This document shows, piece by piece, positions 43,001 through 50,473 of a stretch of DNA of 52,942 nt. The position numbers and the translations under genes are program-made. This DNA is from Bacteroidales bacterium (lineage in GTDB: Bacteria > Bacteroidota > Bacteroidia > Bacteroidales > UBA12077), in assembly GCA_019038645.1 (NCBI GenBank), contig JAHOYT010000058.1, positions 1 to 52,942 on the forward strand, given 5' to 3'. The first letter of the stretch is position 1; each line of letters opens with the position of its first letter. The notes beneath the pieces are model-generated. The model worked only from the letters and a program-made list of their open reading frames with translations. It made no database searches and had not been told where the DNA came from.

Positions 43001-43902
43001 AAGGAGCATTCTATTTAGCAGAAAAACTTAATCTTGATATTTTGCCAATTGTTATGCATGGCACAGGTTATTGCATGACCAAAGGTGATGATTTATTAGT
43101 GAAGAATGGAACAATAACAGCTAAGTATTTAGACCGGATTACTCCTGACAATAAAGATTTTGGAGATAATTATTCGGAAAGAGCCAAAAAAATTGGACGA
43201 TATTTCAGGGAAGAATACAAGCAAATGAGGCTTGAACTGGAAGGGCCCAAATATTATCGTAATCAATTAATTAAAAACTATTTATACAAAGGTCCGGTTT
43301 TAGAATGGTATCTTAAAGTAAAACTAAGACTTGAAAAAAACTACGAGCTATTTAATAATTTAGTTCCACGCGAAGGTAAAATTTATGATATTGGATGTGG
43401 TTATGGTTATTTATCATATATGCTTCATTTCGTATCAGACGAAAGAATTGTAACAGGTATTGATCACGATTGTGAAAAGATTTTGGTTGCAAATAACTGT
43501 CCGTCAAAAAATGAGAAAGTAAATTTTGAGTGTGCCGATATTACAAAATATGATTTTGAGCCGGCTGATGTATTTTTATTAAGCGACGTTCTGCATTATA
43601 TGCCGAAAACTGATCAGGAAATGGTTATTTCAAACTGTATTAATAACCTGAATGATAATGGTATGATTATTATTCGTGATGCTAATAGTAAATTAAAAGA
43701 ACGTCATAAAGGAACTCGTTTTACCGAAATATTCTCAACCAAAGTTTTTGGTTTTAATAAAACTGTAAGCGAATCAAAAGAGCTATATTTTATATCTTCG
43801 GATGATATTTTAGAAATATTTAAGAAACATAATATGGAAGTTGAGATTGTAGATCAGACAAAATTAACATCCAATGTTGTTTATATAATCAGAAAGAAGT
43901 AA
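40039..43902 (+). CDS. MMPL/RND exporter fused to PlsC acyltransferase and SAM methyltransferase
   Basis: The 1287-aa protein combines three activities. Residues about 1-830 are an MMPL-type RND transporter with two sets of six membrane segments, large periplasmic loops, and conserved TVDYS and GIDYS motifs. Residues about 870-1075 are a PlsC-like acyltransferase with H906-x4-D911 (NHQSHID) and EGTR 974-977. Residues about 1090-1287 are a class I methyltransferase with DIGCGYG at 1117-1123. In known aryl polyene clusters these are separate genes. It would acylate, methylate and export the product to the periplasm, where the LolA-like protein takes over. Confidence 0.92.
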   Translation: MSGLFNGLYDLFRKFRISFIFLILIIFGFSAYFVSKIRFEEDITRMLPSDENIQRISMVSQNINFMDKLIINIALSDTSIASDPQKLIEFANQLNDKLTEYKPDLIKDINYQVSDRVMSEVYDVFFENLPVFLEEKDYAKIDSLIQQSSVENSIRNNFKTLISPASMVMKQFVMKDPLHFTPIGLDKLNTFQIGDNYEIYNSRIFTKDKKNLNIFVTSAFPSGETQKNGSLIQVLNQTIDSLESQFNHEINAQYYGAAAVAVGNANRIKKDIKLTVTIALIVLLVFMSLFFRKKSIFLILFLPAIFGGSLSLAILYLIKGSISAISLGIGSVLLGITVDYSLHLFTHYRSVGDVKKVLKDIATPVLMSTLTTASAFLCLLFVSSKALQDLGMFAAISVVVAALFSLIVLPHFLKKKDYEKTIVSQRKSIIEKITSYPFEKNKYLILVIVAFTIVSMFFSGKTSFDGDMDKMSYLSDELKEAETNLNKIANVTLKSVYLISTGDNLQEALVNSEKAIPNLEKLKKSGIINQYTSLSKILISDSLQNERIKHWNAFWTPAKIDQLKLNLLISGEKYKFKPDAFSSFYQLLEKDFEPVKQEELGDLRKLFLDEYITENDDITTVVSILKADESNKPFIYETFANSDKLVVFDKKYMTDNLVRVLKDDFNLLVKLSLIIVFLILLLSFGRIELALLTFIPMAISWIWTLGIMGIFGIKFTIFNIIISTFIFGLGIDYSIFIMRGMLQEYKYGVKNLNSYKTSIFLSAITTITGIGVLIFAKHPALKSMALLSIIGILSVIIISYTIEPALFKLFILNRKNKSKIAFSFQEFLNSIIAWSIFVAGSIYITFVGLIFSKVFGIKNKRFKLFLNYSMSYSSKALYYGMFNLRKKILNPNKEKFKKPCIIICNHQSHIDLMYNMSINPKIIILTNDWVQNSKIYGRIIQMADFYPVSDGYEALVPKLKEKIKEGFSILVYPEGTRSVNYKMKRFHKGAFYLAEKLNLDILPIVMHGTGYCMTKGDDLLVKNGTITAKYLDRITPDNKDFGDNYSERAKKIGRYFREEYKQMRLELEGPKYYRNQLIKNYLYKGPVLEWYLKVKLRLEKNYELFNNLVPREGKIYDIGCGYGYLSYMLHFVSDERIVTGIDHDCEKILVANNCPSKNEKVNFECADITKYDFEPADVFLLSDVLHYMPKTDQEMVISNCINNLNDNGMIIIRDANSKLKERHKGTRFTEIFSTKVFGFNKTVSESKELYFISSDDILEIFKKHNMEVEIVDQTKLTSNVVYIIRKK

Positions 43903-43937
43903 TAAAAATTAAGTTAATAAAGTAAAGAAATAGAAAA

Positions 43938-44030
43938 CACTTCGACAGGCTCAGTGTGACAGCCATAATGTTAACGAGTTGTCATCTTGAGCATGCCTGA
44001 CGGCAGTCAGACTTGTCGAAAGATAGACGA
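43938..44030. repeat. REP/MITE-like inverted repeat with a nested palindrome
   Basis: Left arm CACTTCGACAGGCTCAGTGT (from 43938) and right arm TGTCATCTTGAGC... ACTTGTCGAAAG are inverted copies. The right arm is split by a small palindrome TGCCTGACGGCAGTCAG (43994-44010). It fills the gap between the MMPL fusion and the first flavoprotein. Confidence 0.88.
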
Positions 44031-44066
44031 CAATTATAATTGAAAGTTTAGGAATAAAAATTAATT

Positions 44067-45557
44067 ATGCAAAAATACGATGTTGTAATAATAGGTAGCG
44101 GATTGGGCGGTTTACTTTGCGGAAACATTCTTAGCAATGAGGGAAAAAACATCTGTATTCTTGAAAAGCAATTTCAGTTTGGTGGAAATCTTCAAACTTT
44201 TAAGCGTGACGGAAAAATATTTGATACAGGAATCCATTATGTTGGCGGATTATCTCCCGGACAAAACTTACATCAATACTTTAAATATTTTGGAATAATT
44301 GATAAACTCAAACTACGTAAATTAGACGAAAATGCATTTGACAAAATCAATTTTGAAGGTAAAAACTATTCTTATGCTCAGGGATTTGATCATTTTGTAG
44401 AAGCACTTGCAAATGATTTTCCTTCAGAAAAAAATGCTTTAAAAGAATACAAATCGAAGATTAAAGAGATTTGCAGTCATTTTCCTTTATACAATTTAAG
44501 GCCAAATTTAGGATTGGATAAAGAGAAACAATTTTACGAAATAAGTGTTGGAGATTTTATTAAATCAATTACTCCAAATAAAACTCTGCAAAATATTTTA
44601 GCCGGAAATAATCTGCTTTATGCCGGAACCCCAAATAAAACACCTGTTGCAATTCACGCTTTAATCACAAATTCATTAATAGAAAGTGCATATCGATTTG
44701 AAGATGGAAGCCATCAGATTGCCGATTTATTAGTCGAATCCATTAAAAATAATGGAGGAACATTAATGAATAACAGCGAAGTTAAAAAGCTGGAATTAAA
44801 CAATGGTAAAGCAGAGTCTGTTATTTTAAGTAATGGAGAAGTTATCGAAGCAGATCATTTTATTTCAGCTATTCATCCTGCACTTACACTGGAAATGACT
44901 GACACAAAATTATTGCGAAAATCCTATCGTACACGAATAAGTGACTTGGAAGAAAGCATTTCTGTATTTTCTATATATTTTTCACTCAAACCTGGTAGTT
45001 TTAAGTATTTAAATTATAACTATTATCATTTTAACGAAGATACCGTTTGGAGCATACCTAAATACAATCCGGAAAAGTGGCCACAGGAATATTTATTTTT
45101 AACACCTCCATCGAGTAAGTCAAAGGAGTTTGCCGAAACTGCTACTGCAATGACTTACATGAAATATGACGAAGTTAAGCAATGGGAGAATTCTGATAAA
45201 GGAAAACGCGGTAATGATTACGAGGAATTCAAAAAATATAAAGCTGAAAAATTGATCAGTCAAATTGAAATACAATTTCCTGGGTTTAAAGCAAGTATTA
45301 ATAAATACTATACTTCTTCCCCACTCTCTTTGAAAGATTATACAGGAACCCGAAATGGTTCTATGTATGGAATTGTGCACGATTGCAACAATCCGTTAAA
45401 AACTCAAATATATCCAAAAACTAAGATTCCTAATTTATTGTTAAGCGGGCAAAATATTAATTTCCATGGTGTTTTAGGAGTTACAGTTGCTTCAGTTTTT
45501 ACATGTACCGAAATGTTAGGAATGGAATATTTACTTGAAAAAATTAATAATGCATAG
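44067..45557 (+). CDS. Phytoene-desaturase-like FAD oxidoreductase (1)
   Basis: The 496-aa flavoprotein has an N-terminal FAD-binding motif VIIGSGLGGLLCG followed by the acidic ILEKQ end of the second strand and GGNLQTF, and a C-terminal LLSGQNINFHGVLGVTVAS FAD-closure motif. It belongs to the CrtI/carotenoid isomerase (CrtISO, retinol saturase) group, which desaturates, isomerises or saturates conjugated chains. It could act on the polyene. It overlaps the C45 gene by 8 bp. Confidence 0.9.
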   Translation: MQKYDVVIIGSGLGGLLCGNILSNEGKNICILEKQFQFGGNLQTFKRDGKIFDTGIHYVGGLSPGQNLHQYFKYFGIIDKLKLRKLDENAFDKINFEGKNYSYAQGFDHFVEALANDFPSEKNALKEYKSKIKEICSHFPLYNLRPNLGLDKEKQFYEISVGDFIKSITPNKTLQNILAGNNLLYAGTPNKTPVAIHALITNSLIESAYRFEDGSHQIADLLVESIKNNGGTLMNNSEVKKLELNNGKAESVILSNGEVIEADHFISAIHPALTLEMTDTKLLRKSYRTRISDLEESISVFSIYFSLKPGSFKYLNYNYYHFNEDTVWSIPKYNPEKWPQEYLFLTPPSSKSKEFAETATAMTYMKYDEVKQWENSDKGKRGNDYEEFKKYKAEKLISQIEIQFPGFKASINKYYTSSPLSLKDYTGTRNGSMYGIVHDCNNPLKTQIYPKTKIPNLLLSGQNINFHGVLGVTVASVFTCTEMLGMEYLLEKINNA

Positions 45558-47235
45558 ATTAAAAAAAATATTAACAGCTTTACTTAAAGTCTTAATCATT
45601 TTGGTTGTTATTATATTGGTTTTAGTAGTTATTTTCAAAATCACAAGCAAACTTAATCCCCCGGAAATAAATAATCTGCAAATAGAAAATCTGCAAAGAA
45701 CTACAGTTGATTCTAATTTTTATTCCATCAATGATAACTGGTTACAAAAGAACGAGCATGGATTGTGGGAAATGTATGTAGCAGGCAAAGCTTACGAACG
45801 TGGAGTTATAAATGGAAAGCTTACCAAAGAACTCATTTACAAACAGGAAAATGCTTTTGTAAATCAGATAAAAGTGATGATTCCATCTGATTCCTATTTG
45901 AAATTTTTGAAAAGCTTTGTTGCTTTTTTTAACCGTAATATTGATAAACACATAATAAAAGAATATCAGGAAGAAATATATGGTATTTCTCATTCTGCTT
46001 CAGATCAATTTAACTTTATTGCTCCTAATTATCCTCGTATTTTAAACTACCACGCGGCTCACGATATTGGTCATGCTTTACAAAATATGAACTTAGTTGC
46101 ATGTACTGCTTTTTCTGGTTGGGATTCCAATTCTGAAGATAGTTCTTTAATTATTGGTCGCAACTTCGACTTCTATGTTGGAGATGAATTTGCCGAAGAT
46201 AAAATTGTTATGTTTTGTAATCCCCAAAAAGGATATAAGTTTATGATTGTAACCTGGGGTGGAATGATTGGTGCAACTTCCGGTATGAACGATCAGGGAT
46301 TAACTGTTACTTTAAATGCTGCCAAATCAGATATTCCGTTTAGTGCAGCAACTCCAATTTCACTTGTGGCAAGAGAAATATTGCAATACGCAACGACCAT
46401 TGAAGAAGCTTTTGAAATTGCTAAAAAACGAAAAACTTTTGTTTCAGAATCACTTTTTATCGGATCAGCAAAAGATGGAAAAACATCAATCATAGAAAAA
46501 TCACCGGAATATCAGGTGCTATTTGAAACCGACAATGATTATATTATTTGCAGCAATCATTTCCAGAGCAATGAAATGCAAAAGCCTGAAATTATAAATG
46601 CCAGACCATGCGAATATGCTACAACATACAGGTTTAAAAGAGTTGAGGAACTATTAAATCAAAATCCTAAGTTAAATATTAAATCAGTTACCAAAATATT
46701 ACGTGATCAGAAAGGCCTGAAAAATGAAAATATCGGAATGGGAAATGAAAAAGCTGTAAATCAACTTATAGCTCACCATTCGATTATTTTTAAACCCGAA
46801 GAATTAAAGGTTTGGATTTCAATATCACCTTTTCAGTTAGGCGAATTTATTTGTTATGATTTAAATAAAGTATTTGCTGAGGCCGATAACATTAAGGAAT
46901 CTAAAACGATTTATGAAAATAATTTAACTATTCCAGCCGATTCATTTCTGTACTCAAATGATTATAAAAACTTTGTTCGGTTTAAAAACATAAGAAATCA
47001 GATACAGGCTGCAGTAAAGAATGACATAAGAATTCCTGATGAAGCTTTTATTTTTAACGAAATAATTGCATTGAACAGGGAATTCTTTGAAACTTTCGTT
47101 TACATTGGTGATTATTTTAATCATTTTAAAATAACCGACCAAGCAGTTTTAGCATACAAAAAAGCGTTAACAAAAGAAATTCCTAACATTTATCAAAGGG
47201 AAAATATACAGGAAAAGATAAAAGAATTGGAATAA
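45550..47235 (+). CDS. C45-type Ntn hydrolase/acyltransferase with N-terminal membrane anchor
   Basis: The 561-aa protein has an N-terminal membrane helix (about 10-31) followed by an extracytoplasmic domain and a C45/acyl-CoA:6-APA-acyltransferase-like Ntn core. C185 in NLVACTAFSG is the likely autoprocessing nucleophile, followed by IIGRNFDFY and GMIGATSGMNDQGLTV, typical of the family. It would hydrolyse or form an amide bond in the periplasm. The start ATG 45550 overlaps the flavoprotein stop; an in-frame TTG at 45535 would add five residues but is less likely. It lies between two related flavoprotein genes. Confidence 0.85.
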   Translation: MHRLKKILTALLKVLIILVVIILVLVVIFKITSKLNPPEINNLQIENLQRTTVDSNFYSINDNWLQKNEHGLWEMYVAGKAYERGVINGKLTKELIYKQENAFVNQIKVMIPSDSYLKFLKSFVAFFNRNIDKHIIKEYQEEIYGISHSASDQFNFIAPNYPRILNYHAAHDIGHALQNMNLVACTAFSGWDSNSEDSSLIIGRNFDFYVGDEFAEDKIVMFCNPQKGYKFMIVTWGGMIGATSGMNDQGLTVTLNAAKSDIPFSAATPISLVAREILQYATTIEEAFEIAKKRKTFVSESLFIGSAKDGKTSIIEKSPEYQVLFETDNDYIICSNHFQSNEMQKPEIINARPCEYATTYRFKRVEELLNQNPKLNIKSVTKILRDQKGLKNENIGMGNEKAVNQLIAHHSIIFKPEELKVWISISPFQLGEFICYDLNKVFAEADNIKESKTIYENNLTIPADSFLYSNDYKNFVRFKNIRNQIQAAVKNDIRIPDEAFIFNEIIALNREFFETFVYIGDYFNHFKITDQAVLAYKKALTKEIPNIYQRENIQEKIKELE

Positions 47236-47288
47236 TAATTAAAGAATTTGAAAAATTAAATGTTTAAAAAGTAACTATTAAACAAACA

Positions 47289-47380
47289 CACTTCGACAGG
47301 CTCAGTGTGACAGCTCTCATTTATTTTAGTTGTAATCTTGAGCCTGCCTGACGGCAGTCAGGCTTGTTGAAAGATAGACA
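47289..47380. repeat. REP/MITE-like inverted repeat with a nested palindrome
   Basis: Close copy of the element at 43938: left arm from 47289, right arm ending at 47380, with the nested palindrome GCCTGACGGCAGTCAGGC in the right arm (47346-47363). Confidence 0.88.
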
Positions 47381-47432
47381 AATTTCTATGCTGTTAAAAC
47401 ATTATGATGCTTTAAAAAAAAGTAGCTAATAA

Positions 47433-49097
47433 ATGATAAATAAAATACTAAATACAGAATATGACATAGCCATTATCGGCGCCGGAATAAGTGGTTTAAC
47501 AGCCGCGGCAATTGCCGGAAAGTTTGGTCTGAAATGTTGTATTCTTGAAAAAGAACCAAAGGCAGGCGGTTATTTAGCAGGTTTTAGCAAAGAAGGTTTT
47601 CATTTCGATACGGCAATTCATTGGCTTAATCAATGCAATAAAAATGAAATGGCCGGTAGAATTTTTAGTCTGATTGGTTCTGATAGTCCTAAAATAAAGA
47701 TAATGAATAAAATTCACCGGTTTAAAGGTGAAGCTTATGATTATTTACTTACCAACGATCCCGATGAACTTAAAGAAAAATTAATAACTGATTTCATACA
47801 CGAAAAAAAAGGAATTGAAAAATTCTTTAAAGCTGCTAAAAAAATTGGAGCAGGATCTTTAAAATATGCCAGTCTTTTTAGAACAGATGAAAGCATGTCT
47901 GGCTTTGAAAAAGTATTTTTCAAGCTGAAACTATTAAAATTTGTTCTTCCACTTGTAAAATATGTTTTTTATAGCGGAGAAAAAGGCGTTCCAAAAGGAT
48001 TAAATAAATTTTTTAAAGATAAAAATCTACATAAAATATATAGCTCTGAGAAAGATCTGTTATCTTGCTTATTTCCAATTGCATGGGCATATAACAATGG
48101 ATATCAAATTCCGGAAAAAGGCGGAGCAAGAGTTTTTATACAATGGCTGACACATGTAAATAAGCTGCTCAAAAATGATTTGATTTTTAATGCTGAAGTA
48201 AAAAGTCTCGAGCTTGACAATAAAACTTGTGAGAGTATTGTTTATCAGCAAAAAGGGAAAGAGTATAAAATAAAAAGTAAGTATGTAATTTCAACAAATG
48301 ATGTTGAAACATTATATACTAAAATGCTTCCTGAAAATACTGTATCACAAAAGTTTAAAAACAAACTAAATAATGCTGTATTATACAGTTCTGCATTTAC
48401 AGTTTCTATTGCCCTGGATTGCCCTGCGGAAGAATTAGGATTTAATCAGGAATTGATAAACATTAGCCAGGAAGGAATTAAAAGAGATGATCACGACAGT
48501 GGTGATCCTTCAATAAGTGATATTAGTGTTTTAGCACCATCGGCGCGGGACAAATCTCTTACTCCTGAAGGAAAAGGTTTGATTACTTTGTTAATTCCTG
48601 CTTATATTGATTATCAAAATTATTGGCAAACAGAAAAGGATGAAAACGGAAATTATATTCGGGGTGAAAAGTATAAGAAACTAAAAACAGAAACAGCTGA
48701 AACTTTGATTCAAAGAGTCGAAAAAAGATTGTCGGTTGATATAAAAAATCACACTCTGTTTTATGATATCTCAACGCCAATTACGTATTTAAGATATACC
48801 GGAAATAAAAACGGAAGTATGATGGGTGCACGACCCGGAAAAGAAAATATGCAGGCAGGAATAGCACATCATCAGACCTCAGTAAAAAATCTGATTTTGG
48901 CTGGTCACTGGTCTGATTTGGGTGGTGGTGTTCCAATCTCAGTAAAAGCAGCTATTAATTCTGTACTTCTGGTTCTTAAAAAAGAGAACAATAAATCATT
49001 TAAATTATTGGCCAATTATATGGATGGAAAAATTGATATTGATCAATTAAATAATTCTTCGCTTGTTAAAGATTATGATAATTCGTGGAAAAATTAA
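47433..49097 (+). CDS. Phytoene-desaturase-like FAD oxidoreductase (2)
   Basis: The 554-aa flavoprotein has the FAD-binding motif AIIGAGISGLTAA, ILEKEPKAGGYLAGF and a C-terminal LAGHWSDLGGGVPISVKAA motif. It is from the same CrtI/CrtISO-like group as the protein at 44067 but only distantly similar, so it is probably not a recent duplicate. It likely acts on a conjugated lipid chain (isomerisation, desaturation or saturation). It is separated from the C45 gene by a 197-bp gap with a REP-like element. Confidence 0.9.
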   Translation: MINKILNTEYDIAIIGAGISGLTAAAIAGKFGLKCCILEKEPKAGGYLAGFSKEGFHFDTAIHWLNQCNKNEMAGRIFSLIGSDSPKIKIMNKIHRFKGEAYDYLLTNDPDELKEKLITDFIHEKKGIEKFFKAAKKIGAGSLKYASLFRTDESMSGFEKVFFKLKLLKFVLPLVKYVFYSGEKGVPKGLNKFFKDKNLHKIYSSEKDLLSCLFPIAWAYNNGYQIPEKGGARVFIQWLTHVNKLLKNDLIFNAEVKSLELDNKTCESIVYQQKGKEYKIKSKYVISTNDVETLYTKMLPENTVSQKFKNKLNNAVLYSSAFTVSIALDCPAEELGFNQELINISQEGIKRDDHDSGDPSISDISVLAPSARDKSLTPEGKGLITLLIPAYIDYQNYWQTEKDENGNYIRGEKYKKLKTETAETLIQRVEKRLSVDIKNHTLFYDISTPITYLRYTGNKNGSMMGARPGKENMQAGIAHHQTSVKNLILAGHWSDLGGGVPISVKAAINSVLLVLKKENNKSFKLLANYMDGKIDIDQLNNSSLVKDYDNSWKN

Positions 49098-49173
49098 GAG
49101 TTTCTTAATTTATTTCAAAGAATGAAAAAATTTGAATATCCGCTTTTATACTAATGTAGATTTATAAATACTA

Positions 49174-49287
49174 TGTCATTCCGCACTCCTGCCTGCCGGC
49201 AGGCATGTGATGCGGAACCGGGCTTGCGAGTTCACCGAAGGTAATCTCTTTGTTAATTATTAGATTCCTGCTTTCGCAGGAATGACA
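49174..49287. repeat. Composite inverted-repeat element with several nested palindromes
   Basis: Ends TGTCATTCC (49174-49182) and GGAATGACA (49279-49287) are perfect inverted copies. Inside are TTCCGCA/TGCGGAA (49179-49185 with 49211-49217), the 14-bp palindrome GCCTGCCGGCAGGC (49191-49204) and a hairpin ATTCCTGC-TTTC-GCAGGAAT (49264-49283). Confidence 0.9.
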
Positions 49288-49339
49288 AGTTATAGGAATT
49301 ATTAGGTATATTAACGGACATTCATATAAAAAATTATCT

Positions 49340-49347
49340 TATTTTTG
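49340..49347 (+). promoter_or_regulatory. -7 box for the TPR lipoprotein gene
   Basis: TATTTTTG fits TAnnTTTG, 25 bp before the ATG at 49372. It overlaps a TTG that would otherwise extend the frame, which rules out the longer start. Confidence 0.6.
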
Positions 49348-49371
49348 CCAACCTTACAAAATAATAAAAAC

Positions 49372-50247
49372 ATGAATACCTCAAAAATAATTCAAGGACT
49401 CATCATTATTCTAATATTACAATCGTGTGCAAGCACAAAACTATCAGAAGAAGGGGGAACTGCATACCGAGAGGGTAATTATGAAACTGCTTTGAATACA
49501 TATAACCAAATTATTTTGGCTCGCGAAAGTAAAGGCAAAAAAGCTAAAGCTCCGGTTTATATTGGTGCTGGAAATTCAGCTCTGGAATTAGAGCAAATTA
49601 ACAAAGCCAGAAAATATCTTGAGTCAGCAAAAGAGTTGGGATTTTCATCTCCTGAAATGTATGCATCATTGGCCAAAGTGTACAAAACAATTGATAATTT
49701 ATCTAAAGAGATAACTGCTCTGGAAACCTACCATGAAAAATATCCACAAGGGGAAAAAATAAGCTCCATCACTACCCGTTTGTTTGAAACCTATGTAGAA
49801 AGTGAAAACTGGGGTTTAGGTATCGATCTATGGCCGGAAATTGAAACACAAGCTCAATCAAATCCCGACCTGCTTGCAGGATATCTTATCATTAACAAGA
49901 ATCTGGAAAACACAACAGCCTGCGACAAGCTTGCGCAGCAAATCATAAAACTGGAAGCATCTAACATAACAGCACTGGAATATTATGCCGAAAAGTATTT
50001 CCAGTATGCAGAAAACCTTTATGTATCAGAAATGAAGGCCTATAAAAATAAAAGAACTACAAAACAATACAATAAACTTCTTAAAGCATTGAAAGAAGTA
50101 TGGCCTGCATTTAGAAAGTCGCGTGATTATTTCCTGAAATTATATAAAATTGAACCTAAAAAGGAATACGCAAAATATTTGGGTAAAATATATACCCGCT
50201 TTGACGATAAACAAAAGGCTAATTATTATAATAAAAGAGCACAATAA
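49372..50247 (+). CDS. TPR-repeat lipoprotein
   Basis: The 291-aa product starts with a lipoprotein signal (lipobox LQSC at about 16-19) and then TPR-like helical repeats (GTAYREGNYETALNTYNQI; ELEQINKARKYLESAKELG; YASLAKVYKTIDN) over the rest. It would be attached to the inner leaflet of the outer membrane, acting in protein-protein contact. It has its own promoter, so it need not belong to the polyene pathway. A DDKQKANYYNKRAQ C-terminus ends the last repeat. Confidence 0.83.
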   Translation: MNTSKIIQGLIIILILQSCASTKLSEEGGTAYREGNYETALNTYNQIILARESKGKKAKAPVYIGAGNSALELEQINKARKYLESAKELGFSSPEMYASLAKVYKTIDNLSKEITALETYHEKYPQGEKISSITTRLFETYVESENWGLGIDLWPEIETQAQSNPDLLAGYLIINKNLENTTACDKLAQQIIKLEASNITALEYYAEKYFQYAENLYVSEMKAYKNKRTTKQYNKLLKALKEVWPAFRKSRDYFLKLYKIEPKKEYAKYLGKIYTRFDDKQKANYYNKRAQ

Positions 50248-50297
50248 ATTAATAGCAAGATAAAAAATGGTATCCATAGGTCTTAAATGAATATTCA

Positions 50298-50370
50298 CAC
50301 TTCGGCAGGCTCAGTGTGACAAACCTCTTTACAAAATAGTGTCATCTTGAGCCTGTCGAAAGATAGACAC
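50298..50370. repeat. REP/MITE-like inverted repeat, simple form
   Basis: Left arm CACTTCGGCAGGCTCAGTGT and right arm TGTCATCTTGAGCCTGTCGA are inverted copies. It lacks the nested palindrome present in the copies at 43938 and 47289, so it shows the shorter ancestral form. Confidence 0.88.
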
Positions 50371-50442
50371 CAAATTTTCATTCTTTTAGAAAATTATAAT
50401 AAATTAATTCTACGTTTTTTCCTGCTTTTAAGTTTAAGGTGT

Positions 50443-50450
50443 TAAATTTG
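50443..50450 (+). promoter_or_regulatory. -7 box for the ligase gene
   Basis: TAAATTTG fits TAnnTTTG exactly, 23 bp before the ATG of the adenylating enzyme. Identical to the TAL -7 box at 21164. Confidence 0.6.
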
Positions 50451-50473
50451 AGTTTTGTTAAAATTAGAAGATA

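Noticed and set aside
49345-49371. TTG start for the TPR lipoprotein
   Set aside because: It lies in the -7 box, and the ATG at 49372 gives a normal lipoprotein signal.
43938-50370. CRISPR array
   Set aside because: The repeats are kilobases apart, inverted within each copy, and have no regular spacers or cas genes.
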